In this document: piece by piece, positions 1 through 7,199 of the stretch
How the letters are laid out: each line of letters begins with the position of its first letter
How positions within the stretch are numbered: position 1 is the stretch's first letter
The notes under the pieces: generated by a model
Databases searched by the model: none
The model's input: only the letters and a program-made list of their open reading frames with translations
Told to the model about the DNA's origin: nothing
Program-made: the position numbers and the translations under genes
Assembly (NCBI GenBank): GCA_019310535.1
Contig: JAFDED010000040.1
Span: forward strand, 1 to 35,375
Reading direction: 5' to 3'
Length of the DNA stretch: 35,375 nt
From: Deltaproteobacteria bacterium
GTDB lineage: Bacteria > Desulfobacterota > JAFDED01

Positions 1-91
1 GGCCCTTGTCGACCCCGGAGCGCTGGGCCAGTTTCCCCATGGTCCACCCGCGGGCAGCCAGAAGCCGGGGTATGACATTCTGAACACGCAT
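1..91 (-). CDS. XRE-family HTH regulator, N-terminal fragment (runs off window)
   Basis: Only the first 30 codons are in the window. They start at an ATG at 91 (reading leftwards) preceded by a good GAGGAG ribosome site. The peptide begins MRVQNVIPRLLAARGWTMGK and continues LAQRSGVDKG, which matches the first two helices of a Cro/C1-type helix-turn-helix. The gene diverges from the CI-like repressor at 317 across about 225 bp, a layout typical of phage immunity regions or paired regulators. I infer a DNA-binding regulator, possibly Cro-like. The rest of the protein, and any sensor domain, is not visible. Confidence 0.7.
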   Translation of the reverse strand, partial: MRVQNVIPRLLAARGWTMGKLAQRSGVDKG

Positions 92-172
92 GGGAGACTC
101 CTCACTATGGTCAAGCCCGTGGGGGCTGATGAAACATCGTGCTTTCGGTTTTTATTCGCCTCACCTGTATTG

Positions 173-202
173 ACTATAGGATGAATATTATCCCAATGTC
201 AA
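173..202 (-). promoter_or_regulatory. Predicted sigma70-type promoter for the leftward HTH gene
   Basis: On the minus strand a perfect -35 TTGACA (202-197) is followed after 18 bp by TATAGT (178-173). Transcription would start near 166, about 75 nt upstream of the HTH start codon at 91. Half-sites TTGAC (170-174, plus strand) and GTCAA (198-202) flank this promoter as an inverted pair, which suggests repressor contact. Predicted from sequence only. Confidence 0.5.
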
Positions 203-232
203 CGATAAAATTCGTCATAAGCGAAAAAAGTG

Positions 233-261
233 TTGACAATAGTCAAATTGTATTGTATTCT
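233..261 (+). promoter_or_regulatory. Predicted promoter with overlapping operator for the CI-like repressor
   Basis: A perfect -35 TTGACA (233-238), a 17-bp spacer and TATTCT (256-261) make a near-consensus sigma70 promoter 56 bp before the repressor ATG. The -35 is embedded in the palindrome TTGAC-AATA-GTCAA (233-246), the only compact palindrome of these half-sites in the divergent region. I infer an operator through which the repressor controls its own promoter. Confidence 0.6.
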
Positions 262-316
262 GCATCTCTAAGGATATGGGACGGCACATGCAGTTGCTTG
301 AAACAGGGGATTTGCA

Positions 317-907
317 ATGATCACCATAGGCAGACGAATAAGGGAAATGCGGAGAATCCGCGGGTGGACACAGGAGGCCCTTGAGCAGAAATCAGGGATA
401 TCCCGTAACTTCATCTCCCTGGTGGAGAACGATCGGAAGGGAATATCCTACGCCAGCATCGAGAAAATATCCGAGGCTCTCGGCGTCTCCTCTTCGCAGC
501 TTCTAAGGGATGATGACTACTGCCCCATACCCGTGATCAACTCCGCGGCCTGCGGCGGATGGGAGAATTTCACGGACCTCAATTATCCCGTGGGAGTGGC
601 GGACCGATACGAACTGTCCAACACGCGCGATCCCAACGCATTTTACGTGATCGCCATCGGGGACAGCATGGTGGGCGGCGATATCCGGGAGGGGGACCTG
701 CTGCTGGTGGAGCCCGCCCGGGAAGTGAACAGCGGCGACATAGTGCTGGCCAGGGACCCGGAGCAGGGAGTGGCCATAAAGAAGTTCTTCCAACGTGAAG
801 GACGGATCACGCTGGTCTCCCTCAATGACAAATATCCGCCCCTGATCCCCACGCCGGACGAACGGTTCCGGGTCTTCCGCATCACGGAGCAGAAGCGGAA
901 GCTCTGA
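317..907 (+). CDS. CI/LexA-like transcriptional repressor (XRE HTH + S24 autopeptidase)
   Basis: A 196-aa repressor. Residues about 4-60 form a Cro/C1-type helix-turn-helix (RRIRGWTQEALEQKSGIS). Residues about 75-190 form a LexA/UmuD-like S24 peptidase domain. The catalytic pair is visible as Ser117 in GDSM and Lys155 in VAIKK, and the expected self-cleavage bond is Cys79-Gly80 within SAACGGW. In this family, RecA filaments formed after DNA damage trigger cleavage and derepression. The ATG at 317 has AGGGGA about 7 nt upstream. The gene stands alone, with its own promoter and palindromic operator, diverging from another HTH gene. It could be a prophage immunity repressor or a free-standing stress regulator; no phage gene lies immediately beside it. 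Confidence 0.9.
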   Translation: MITIGRRIREMRRIRGWTQEALEQKSGISRNFISLVENDRKGISYASIEKISEALGVSSSQLLRDDDYCPIPVINSAACGGWENFTDLNYPVGVADRYELSNTRDPNAFYVIAIGDSMVGGDIREGDLLLVEPAREVNSGDIVLARDPEQGVAIKKFFQREGRITLVSLNDKYPPLIPTPDERFRVFRITEQKRKL

Positions 908-960
908 GCCCGAAGGGCCGGCTCAAGAAGGGTATCATCACGGTGTCCTTTTTCAAACGA

Positions 961-1053
961 GATGCTTACCTTTGCCGACTCGTTGCTTACTTTTGCTTAC
1001 CTTTGCTTACTCGTTGCTTACTTTTGCTTACCTTTGCTTACTTTGCTTACCTG
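961..1053. repeat. GCTTAC tandem array with helical-turn spacing
   Basis: Eight perfect GCTTAC copies start at 964, 985, 995, 1005, 1016, 1026, 1036 and 1045, with one degenerate copy (GCCGAC) at 974. Spacing is 9-11 bp, averaging about 10.1, so all copies sit near one face of the helix. The array occupies much of the gap between the CI-like repressor stop and the diguanylate cyclase start. The rest of 908-1234 shows no gene. A short open frame through the array is low-complexity and lacks a ribosome site. Confidence 0.85.
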
Positions 1054-1234
1054 TCGGCAGGAAACACATGCAAGGTATTCAATCTCAGGGCTTTCCCCTG
1101 TAATCCTCACGGATTTATCAAAATGCTTTGAATGGTAATCCCTTTTTTCCCTGGAAATTTTGGGCCGGCTTTTGTAATTAATACTTATGCAATGATTATC
1201 CTGCTCATGGTAAAAGGAAGGAAAAGGAGGAGAC

Positions 1235-2353
1235 ATGAATGATAATTTCGCGATGCCGGATTGCAGCACCCGAAACCGTGAGGTGAGTGTTTTCTGCCAC
1301 ATCGGCACAGTGCTGACCTCTTCTCTGGAGTCGAAAGAGGTATTCCGGAGGGTGATGAAGGTCATAGGCGATTATTTTAACCCCCAGCACTGGTCTTTGC
1401 TGCTGATGAACGAACAGACGCGGCAACTGAGCTTCGAGATCGTGGTGGGAGCGGACGCCGGCAAGCTCGTGGGGTTTTGCCTGGAGCCGGGCGAGGGGGT
1501 CGCCGGGTGGGTCTCTCTCCACGGCAAGCCCCTGGTGGTGGATGATGTGCGAAAAGATCCCCGCTTCAGTCAACGGGTGGATCGGCTTCTGGATTTCACC
1601 ACCAGATCGGTGGTCTGCGTCCCCCTGCTGACCGGAAAGAATCGGGTCGTGGGCGCAATTGAGCTCATCAATAAAATAGCGCCGGGATCCGATTCCGCCA
1701 TTGAGGAAACCGACTCGAAAGTGGAGGCTTTCACCGAGATGGACATGCTCCTTCTCTCCTCCATCGGCGTTTTCACGGGAATCGCCGTGGAGAATGCGTT
1801 TTTATACCAGAAGGTGCACGAACTGGCGATGATCGACTCCCTCACCGGGTTGAACAACCGCCACTATTTCAACGAAGTCTTCCAGCGTGAAGTCGAGCGT
1901 GTGAATCGATACGGCCACACCATCTGTGTGGTCATGATGGACGTGGACGGGCTGAAGGCCGTCAACGACACTCATGGACACCTCACGGGCGACGAGGTGC
2001 TTCAAACCATCGCCGGGCTCCTCAAAACCTCTGTGCGCATATCTGATACGGTGGCCCGCTTCGGCGGGGACGAGTTCGTCATTCTCATGCCCCAGGCCGA
2101 CGAGTCAAAGGGGAGGATTCTGGTGGAGAGAATCCAGAATTTGATCGACCGGTGGAACGAGAAGCCCTCAATACCCGGCGTGAGGCTGGGGGTGAGCTTC
2201 GGTATTCATGCGGCCGGACCCGGGAACGTGAAAAACATCATCATGGGGGCGGATCAGGCGCTTTACCACAGCAAAAGCCTCCGGGAAAGGCCCGAAGAGA
2301 TCACAGCCGATGATCGGATACGCCGGTATCTACGGAATGGCGTCTCACGGTAA
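1235..2353 (+). CDS. GAF-GGDEF diguanylate cyclase
   Basis: A 372-aa protein predicted to make cyclic di-GMP from two GTP. Residues about 20-185 form a GAF sensor domain with a typical core (AGWVSLHGKPLVVDDVRKD and a later VGAIELINK). Residues about 200-360 form the cyclase domain, with an intact GGDEF motif at 277-281. An RxxD sequence (RISD, 268-271) lies five residues upstream, which is the inhibitory product-binding I-site position, so product feedback is likely. There is no signal peptide or membrane segment, so it should be cytoplasmic. An AGGAGG ribosome site precedes the ATG. It is followed by a repeat-rich gap and then the Mrp operon, which appears to have its own promoter. The GAF ligand cannot be told from sequence. 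Confidence 0.93.
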   Translation: MNDNFAMPDCSTRNREVSVFCHIGTVLTSSLESKEVFRRVMKVIGDYFNPQHWSLLLMNEQTRQLSFEIVVGADAGKLVGFCLEPGEGVAGWVSLHGKPLVVDDVRKDPRFSQRVDRLLDFTTRSVVCVPLLTGKNRVVGAIELINKIAPGSDSAIEETDSKVEAFTEMDMLLLSSIGVFTGIAVENAFLYQKVHELAMIDSLTGLNNRHYFNEVFQREVERVNRYGHTICVVMMDVDGLKAVNDTHGHLTGDEVLQTIAGLLKTSVRISDTVARFGGDEFVILMPQADESKGRILVERIQNLIDRWNEKPSIPGVRLGVSFGIHAAGPGNVKNIIMGADQALYHSKSLRERPEEITADDRIRRYLRNGVSR

Positions 2354-2415
2354 GAGAACCGATTATCCCGCTCATTTTGCATTGCTGATCGATAATTTCG
2401 CACTGATGAATTATT

Positions 2416-2498
2416 GTCCCCCCCCACCCCTGCTTGCGGGGGAGAGGGCCGGGGTGAAGGGGTTCCGATGCAGGGGCGCAAACGCTATGCGCCCCTGC
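2416..2498. repeat. Dispersed GC-rich palindromic repeats
   Basis: A C-tract/G-tract element (about 2416-2463, CCCCACCCCTGCTTGCGGGGG and its G-rich tail) is followed by a perfect hairpin at 2470-2498: 11-bp arms GCAGGGGCGCA and TGCGCCCCTGC around a 7-nt loop. They resemble short dispersed non-coding repeats common in deltaproteobacterial intergenic DNA. The 2354-2908 gap otherwise holds only a predicted promoter; an open frame through it has no homologous look. Confidence 0.7.
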
Positions 2499-2559
2499 GT
2501 CATCCCGACCGGGGGGATACCATGTTCGTTCCGTTTCCCAATCATCCCAAAAAAATTGG

Positions 2560-2588
2560 TTGACATTTTTAAAATCAAGATATATGCT
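2560..2588 (+). promoter_or_regulatory. Predicted promoter for the Mrp antiporter operon
   Basis: TTGACA (2560-2565), a 17-bp AT-rich spacer and TATGCT (2583-2588) give a good sigma70-type promoter about 320 bp upstream of mrpE. It is the best match in the gap between the diguanylate cyclase and the operon. The long leader has no recognised riboswitch. Confidence 0.45.
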
Positions 2589-2908
2589 TCCTTTCCGGTG
2601 AGAGCCCAGAATCAGATGGAAACGGCGGCCGGGAAAAGAACATATTTTCAGGACGCTGAGATTCGATTCGCGGAAAACATGTCTCCCGGTTGTGATGTGC
2701 GAGAAGCTGTGGTGGGGCGGAGATATCGGGCAGGAAAAAGGACACACGTTTTTTGGACGGGTTATTGTTGGGAGCTCACCGACCCCGCGATTGAGATTCG
2801 CAAGTTACTCGTCATTCGAGGCAAAATTACAGTCCCGCCGTTTGCGCGACAGCCAGCGCCGCCCATCCGTAACAAGAGGATTCAATTATTATATCCTGTT
2901 GAGAAATC

Positions 2909-3457
2909 ATGCAGCCCATGAAGAATACCGGCGATAGATCATCCCCTACGTTTCAAAAATCATCTTTTTCGGCCGCTTTTTGCATTCTTTTCGCCCTGTG
3001 GCTCGTGCTTTCCGGACATTATGACCTGTTCCACATCACGCTGGGCGTGATCTGCAGTGCGCTGGTTGCGTATTTCTCCCACGACCTGTTGTTCCCGGTG
3101 TTCCGATGGGGACGAAACACCGGGGTTGCCTTTCGATTCATGCGCTATCTCCCCTGGTTGTTCTATCAGATACTACTGGCCAACGTCCATGTGGCAAAGC
3201 GGGCCCTGCATCCCCGAATGCCCATCGATCCGGCCGTCATCCAGTTCAAGACCAGGCTGAGCAGCGACCTCGCGCTCAGCACCCTGGCGAACTCCATCAC
3301 CCTGACGCCCGGCACCATCACCGTGGACATCCGTGAGGGGAAATATTTCGTCCACGCGCTGACCCGCGAGGTGGCGGAAGACCTTCTAAGCGGGGAGATG
3401 GAGAACAGGGTGGCCGCTATTTACCACGAGGGAGAGGCCCCGGCACGGAAAACGTAA
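2909..3457 (+). CDS. mrpE: Mrp/Mnh antiporter subunit E
   Basis: A 182-aa MNHE-family membrane protein, the first gene of the antiporter operon. Two hydrophobic segments lie in the N-terminal third (around AAFCILFALWLVLSGHYDLF and the following ITLGVICSALVAY). A cytoplasmic C-terminal part carries the family motif STLANSITLTPGTITVDI. MrpE is an accessory subunit of the multi-subunit Na+(or K+)/H+ antiporter and corresponds to MbhA of archaeal membrane-bound hydrogenase. The ribosome site is weak; a second ATG three codons in (2918) is an alternative start. The N-terminus is slightly longer than in typical family members. Confidence 0.88.
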   Translation: MQPMKNTGDRSSPTFQKSSFSAAFCILFALWLVLSGHYDLFHITLGVICSALVAYFSHDLLFPVFRWGRNTGVAFRFMRYLPWLFYQILLANVHVAKRALHPRMPIDPAVIQFKTRLSSDLALSTLANSITLTPGTITVDIREGKYFVHALTREVAEDLLSGEMENRVAAIYHEGEAPARKT

Positions 3458-3602
3458 CATGCAGCAATATCACTGCAACATGCTGATTTTGCAATGGAAA
3501 ACACTGATTTCGAAATGGTTGTTCAGTGCGAACCTCTAGCGGGCTGACATCCGCCCGATAAGAGGGGGCGACAGGTTACCGGCAGACAAAGGGAACGATG
3601 AG

Positions 3603-3872
3603 ATGCAAACCTTTTTCCTGGGCACGGCTCTGTTCTTATCACTTCTGGTGCTGCTGTCGCTGGTGCGCGTTGTTTTCGGCCCCGAGATATTCAACCGCAT
3701 AGTGGCCATCAACGTCATCGGCACCAAGACCGTGGTGATTCTGGCTCTCATCGGGATGATCTACGGCCGGGTGGAGATGTTCGTTGACATCTCCCTGGCT
3801 TATGCCTTGCTGAATTTTATCAGCACCCTGGCGGCAGCCAAGTACTTCGAGCGCAAGGAGGCGATGAAGTAA
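3603..3872 (+). CDS. mrpF: Mrp/Mnh antiporter subunit F
   Basis: An 89-aa protein with three predicted membrane helices, the usual size and shape of MrpF/MnhF. The family pattern around RVVFGPEIFNRIVAINVIGT is present. It is a small membrane subunit of the Mrp antiporter, equivalent to MbhB. About 145 bp separates it from mrpE. Its TAA stop abuts the ATG of mrpG with no gap, so the two are probably co-translated. Confidence 0.9.
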   Translation: MQTFFLGTALFLSLLVLLSLVRVVFGPEIFNRIVAINVIGTKTVVILALIGMIYGRVEMFVDISLAYALLNFISTLAAAKYFERKEAMK

Positions 3873-4175
3873 ATGAATGTCCTCGCAGTGCTTTTCATCC
3901 TGAGCGGCCTCTTTTTCTTTTTCGCCGGAACCGTGGGGTTGCTGCGGTTTCCCGATGTATTCACCCGCATGCACGCCACAGGAAAGTGCGACACCCTCGG
4001 CGCCCAGCTCATACTCATCGGCATCGCCATTGTCAACGGGTGGAACATCACCAGCGTGAAACTGATTCTTATCTTCGCCTTTCTTATGCTGGCCAACCCG
4101 ACGGCTACCCACGCCATAATCCGGGCGGCCATCAACAGCGGGGTCGTCCCCTGGACAAAGAAGTCGCGACGGTAA
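3873..4175 (+). CDS. mrpG: Mrp/Mnh antiporter subunit G
   Basis: A 100-aa MnhG/PhaG-family subunit with three membrane helices and the family motif GLLRFPDVFTRMHATGKCDTLG. It corresponds to MbhC of the archaeal hydrogenase module. The ATG directly follows the mrpF stop; AGGAGG for this start lies inside the end of mrpF. The size is typical. Confidence 0.92.
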   Translation: MNVLAVLFILSGLFFFFAGTVGLLRFPDVFTRMHATGKCDTLGAQLILIGIAIVNGWNITSVKLILIFAFLMLANPTATHAIIRAAINSGVVPWTKKSRR

Positions 4176-4241
4176 TATGCAAGTCGGGACCGGAAATTCG
4201 CCTTTTTGCGGGGCAATAACCTATCCGGAGGAAGCGCAGCA

Positions 4242-4487
4242 ATGATCTGGCAGCTGGACCTGGTGATTCTGCTTTTTGTCGTAATTTGCGCCCTGGCGGC
4301 CATCACGGTGAAGGACCTTGCCAGCGCGGTGATGATTCTGGGCGCCTACAGCTTTTTCATGGCGCTGCTGTGGGCTGAAATGGGTTCCGTGGACGTGGCC
4401 TTTACGGAAGCTTCGGTGGGGGCGGGTGTCTCCACTGTCTTCTTCATCGCAACGCTGTTCCACACAACCAGGAGGTCCAGGGATTGA
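4242..4487 (+). CDS. MbhD-like subunit (DUF4040; split MrpA C-terminal domain)
   Basis: An 81-aa protein with three hydrophobic helices. The pattern AAITVKDLASAVMILGAYSF, then DVAFTEASVGAGVSTVFF, is the DUF4040/NuoJ-like unit that forms part of the MrpA C-terminus and stands alone as MbhD in archaeal hydrogenases. I chose the ATG at 4242 because CGGAGGAAG lies just upstream; an in-frame ATG 12 codons earlier lacks such a site. The TGA stop overlaps the TTG start of the next gene (TTGA, 4484-4487). It probably helps form the membrane ion-transfer path. Confidence 0.85.
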   Translation: MIWQLDLVILLFVVICALAAITVKDLASAVMILGAYSFFMALLWAEMGSVDVAFTEASVGAGVSTVFFIATLFHTTRRSRD

Positions 4488-4774
4488 AACTCTTTGCGCT
4501 CATCACCTCCGTCCTGATGGGGGCGTTGTTGATCTACAGCACGCTTGACATGCCCAGGTGGGGGTATCCTCATTCGCCCGCCGGCAGCCACGTCTCTCCC
4601 AGGTATATCGAAAAGACAATGGAAGAGACCGCGGTGCCCAACATGGTCACAGCGGTGCTCGCCGATTACAGGGGCTATGACACGCTGGGCGAGACCACGG
4701 TGATATTCACCGCGGGCATGGCATGCATCCTGCTGTTGCGAAGAAATCGGAAGAAGAGTGTTAGACAGGGTTAA
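4484..4774 (+). CDS. MbhE-like subunit (split MrpA C-terminal region), TTG start
   Basis: A 96-aa protein with an N-terminal membrane helix, a periplasmic stretch with the family-like sequence VLADYRGYDTLGETTVIF, and a second helix before a basic tail. It resembles MbhE, the final domain of MrpA. Translation must begin at the TTG at 4484: AGGAGGT lies 7 nt upstream and TTGA overlaps the previous stop. The stop codon lies inside a strong hairpin (4761-4784). With the preceding gene it replaces the C-terminal part of a full-length MrpA. Confidence 0.83.
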   Translation: MKLFALITSVLMGALLIYSTLDMPRWGYPHSPAGSHVSPRYIEKTMEETAVPNMVTAVLADYRGYDTLGETTVIFTAGMACILLLRRNRKKSVRQG

Positions 4775-4801
4775 TCCTGTCTAAACTCTTTTGTTAGACA
4801 G
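4761..4801 (+). promoter_or_regulatory. Two mutually exclusive hairpins between antiporter genes
   Basis: Segment A TTAGACAGG (4761-4769) pairs with B CCTGTCTAA (4776-4784) around a 6-nt loop. The inner part of B, CTGTCTAA (4777-4784), can instead pair with C TTAGACAG (4794-4801) around a 9-nt loop. The A-B hairpin contains the stop codon of the MbhE-like gene and is followed by ACTCTTTTG. The layout resembles an attenuator or RNA-processing switch, but no effector is evident. Confidence 0.55.
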
Positions 4802-4826
4802 TATAACAAGACAAGATGACGAAAAG

Positions 4827-5291
4827 ATGATCATAAAATACAACAGTGTTATTGTGGCGACCCTGTGTCGCATCCTGGCGCCGTTTCTCCAGTTGTATGC
4901 GCTCTACGTAATCATGCACGGCCACAGCAGCCCGGGGGGAGGGTTCCAGGGCGGCGTCATCATGGGGGCCAGTTTCATCCTGCTCGTTATCTCCATGGGA
5001 ACCGAGGAGACCAGCCGGCGGATGTCCCGGAAGGCCAACGACTTGCTCAGCAGCCTGGGCGTGTTCATCTACGGAGGCATCGGGCTGGCCTGCGTGCTCC
5101 TGGGCGCCAACTACCTGGATTACAGTATATTGCCTTTTCCGGGCGCATCCCCGGTCAAGGCGCGCTACCTGGGGATGCTGGGCATAGAGATCGGGGTCGG
5201 CATCTCGGTGATGGCCATCATGATCTCCATATTCGGCGACCTGATCCGCCCCGATACCGCCCCGGAGGAAGACGATGGAGTACATCGTTAG
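4827..5291 (+). CDS. mrpB: Mrp/Mnh antiporter subunit B
   Basis: A 154-aa MnhB-domain protein with four predicted helices and the diagnostic loop HGHSSPGGGFQGG after helix 1. It corresponds to MbhF. The ATG at 4827 (MIIKYNSVIV) gives the family-typical N-terminus. An upstream in-frame TTG at 4791 would add 12 hydrophilic residues and lies within the alternative hairpin. The ribosome site is weak (GACGAAAAG), which may make translation sensitive to the RNA structure just upstream. Its end overlaps mrpC by 17 bp. Confidence 0.9.
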   Translation: MIIKYNSVIVATLCRILAPFLQLYALYVIMHGHSSPGGGFQGGVIMGASFILLVISMGTEETSRRMSRKANDLLSSLGVFIYGGIGLACVLLGANYLDYSILPFPGASPVKARYLGMLGIEIGVGISVMAIMISIFGDLIRPDTAPEEDDGVHR

Positions 5292-5646
5292 CAAATACAA
5301 TTACTGGATTTACATTGTCCTTATGATGATCGGTTTTTACGCCATGATGGGAAAGAAAAACATCATCAAGAAACTGATCGGCATGAACATTTTCCAGACC
5401 GCCATCATCCTCTACTTCATCTCTACGGCGGTAAAGAAAGGCGGCACAGTGCCCATTATCATGAATCACGGCCATCATGAAGCTGTTCAAGCCGTCCAGT
5501 ACGTCAACCCCCTGCCCCACGTTCTGATGCTGACGGCCATCGTGGTTATGGTCAGCACCACTGGTGTGGCCCTGGCGGTGGTGAAGATGATTTACAACCG
5601 GTACCGCACCCTGGAGGAGGACGAGATTCTGGAGATGCGAAAATGA
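5275..5646 (+). CDS. mrpC: Mrp/Mnh antiporter subunit C (NuoK-like)
   Basis: A 123-aa protein with three membrane helices, homologous to NuoK of complex I and MbhG. Family features include KKLIGMNIFQTAIILYFIS and the helix after NPLPHVLMLTAIVV. CCGGAGGAAG sits upstream of the ATG inside mrpB. The ATGA overlap with mrpD (5643-5646) indicates translational coupling. It should lie in the proton or sodium path of the complex. Confidence 0.92.
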   Translation: MEYIVSKYNYWIYIVLMMIGFYAMMGKKNIIKKLIGMNIFQTAIILYFISTAVKKGGTVPIIMNHGHHEAVQAVQYVNPLPHVLMLTAIVVMVSTTGVALAVVKMIYNRYRTLEEDEILEMRK

Positions 5647-7136
5647 CGCCCCATCATCTCCCCATCCTCATCGTCGTCATACACCTTATCAGCTCCTTTA
5701 TTGTCCCGTTGCTGGGGTGGTGGAGGAGGGAAGCGGCCTTTTTCATCGCCCTTGCGGCCGTCGCCGGTTCTTTTGTCTGCTCCGCGGGCGTACTGGCCGC
5801 GGTGCTCCACCAGGGCACCATTCATTACCGGCTGGGAGGATGGGAGCCTCCCTGGGGAATCGAGCTGGTCATAGACCACCTCAACGCGTACATGGCGGTC
5901 CTCGTCTCAAGCATCAGCCTCGTGGTGGCGATCTATTCCCGGAAAAGTGTGGAACACGAGATACCGGAGCGGTTCGTGCACTTTTATTGCATCTTCCTGC
6001 TGCTGGCGACCGGGCTGCTGGGAATGGTGGTCACCGGGGACATGTTCAACCTGTACGTATTCCTGGAGATCGCGTCCATAAGCGCCTACGCCCTGATCGC
6101 CGTCGGGGAGGACGGGGCGCCCATGGCCTCCTTCAATTACATCATCCTGGGAACCATCGGCGCGAGCTTCTACCTTCTGGGAGTCGGCTACCTGTACATC
6201 ATGACGGGCTCCCTGAACATGGCGGATCTAAGCCGGCTGCTGCCCGATCTGTACAACTCGACGGTGATTCGCGTGGCCTTTGCGTTTTTCGTGATCGGGC
6301 TGGGGCTCAAAATCGCCCTGTTTCCCCTGCACGTCTGGCTGCCCGACGCGTATACGTACGCCCCATCGGCGGTAAGCGCCTTTATCGCGCCTCTTATGAC
6401 CAAGGTGGGGGCGTATGCCCTGATCCGGATCATGTTCACCGTGTATGAACCCCGTTTTTCCTTTGAACTCCTGCCGTTTGCCTCCATCCTCAGCGTAATG
6501 GCCGCCGTGGCCATCATCGTGGGCTCGGTGCTGGCCATCGCCCAGTCCGACCTGAAAAGGATGCTGGCTTATTCCAGCGTCAGTCAGATCGGGTATATCG
6601 TCCTGGGGGTGGCGCTGGGAAATCGTCCGGCGATTATCGGGGCATACCTCCATATCCTGAATCACGCCCTCATGAAGGGGTGTTTATTCATGGTGGCGGG
6701 CTCGCTCATGCTTCGGGTGGGTATGAGGGATATTTTCCGCCTTCAGGGGGTGCACAGGACAATGCCCTGGACAATGGGGGCTTTTGTCATTGCGGCCCTC
6801 TCCATGATAGGGATACCGCCCACTGCCGGGTTTTTCAGCAAATGGTATCTGATCCTGGGCACAATTCAAGAGCGGCAGTGGGTCATGACCGCGGTGATCC
6901 TGGTGAGCAGCCTGTTGAACGCCGTCTATTTCTTCCGGGTTATAGAAAACGCCTACTTTGAGCCCCGGTACGCCCACGACGGCGGGGACCCGCAGGCGGA
7001 TGTCAACAACGGCGAGGCTCCCGCGGGGATGTTGCTCCCGACGCTGATCATGGCCGCTGCCATCATCCTCGTGGGGCTGGCCAGCGGGAAAATCATCGAG
7101 GGGGTGCTGCAGTTCGCAGTGCCGGGGAATTTTTAA
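5643..7136 (+). CDS. mrpD: Mrp/Mnh antiporter subunit D (NuoM/N-like)
   Basis: A 497-aa polytopic protein of the proton-pumping antiporter-like family (NuoL/M/N, MrpA/D, MbhH), with about 14 predicted helices. The key charged residues are present: Glu142 in FLEIASIS (helix 5) and Lys223 in GLKIALFPLHVWLPDAY (helix 7), followed by an intact helix-8 region APSAVSAFIAPLMTKVG. It corresponds to MbhH and is the first of three such subunits in this operon. It overlaps mrpC by 4 bp; 63 bp separates it from the next subunit. Confidence 0.92.
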   Translation: MTPHHLPILIVVIHLISSFIVPLLGWWRREAAFFIALAAVAGSFVCSAGVLAAVLHQGTIHYRLGGWEPPWGIELVIDHLNAYMAVLVSSISLVVAIYSRKSVEHEIPERFVHFYCIFLLLATGLLGMVVTGDMFNLYVFLEIASISAYALIAVGEDGAPMASFNYIILGTIGASFYLLGVGYLYIMTGSLNMADLSRLLPDLYNSTVIRVAFAFFVIGLGLKIALFPLHVWLPDAYTYAPSAVSAFIAPLMTKVGAYALIRIMFTVYEPRFSFELLPFASILSVMAAVAIIVGSVLAIAQSDLKRMLAYSSVSQIGYIVLGVALGNRPAIIGAYLHILNHALMKGCLFMVAGSLMLRVGMRDIFRLQGVHRTMPWTMGAFVIAALSMIGIPPTAGFFSKWYLILGTIQERQWVMTAVILVSSLLNAVYFFRVIENAYFEPRYAHDGGDPQADVNNGEAPAGMLLPTLIMAAAIILVGLASGKIIEGVLQFAVPGNF

Positions 7137-7199
7137 ACCATGATGAACTGTAGGTATATCTGCCGCTATCTTATCTAAGCATTGAAAATGAGACGTTAA

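Noticed and set aside
961..1053. Possible CRISPR array
   Set aside because: Units are only 10-11 bp with no unique spacers of CRISPR length and no cas genes nearby.
1100..1234. Cyclic di-GMP riboswitch before the diguanylate cyclase
   Set aside because: I could not find the conserved GEMM core or its hairpins; the stretch is plain AT-rich leader.
2310..2921. Plus-strand open frame between the diguanylate cyclase and mrpE
   Set aside because: It runs through palindromic repeats and a predicted promoter, lacks a ribosome site, and its peptide shows no domain-like pattern.
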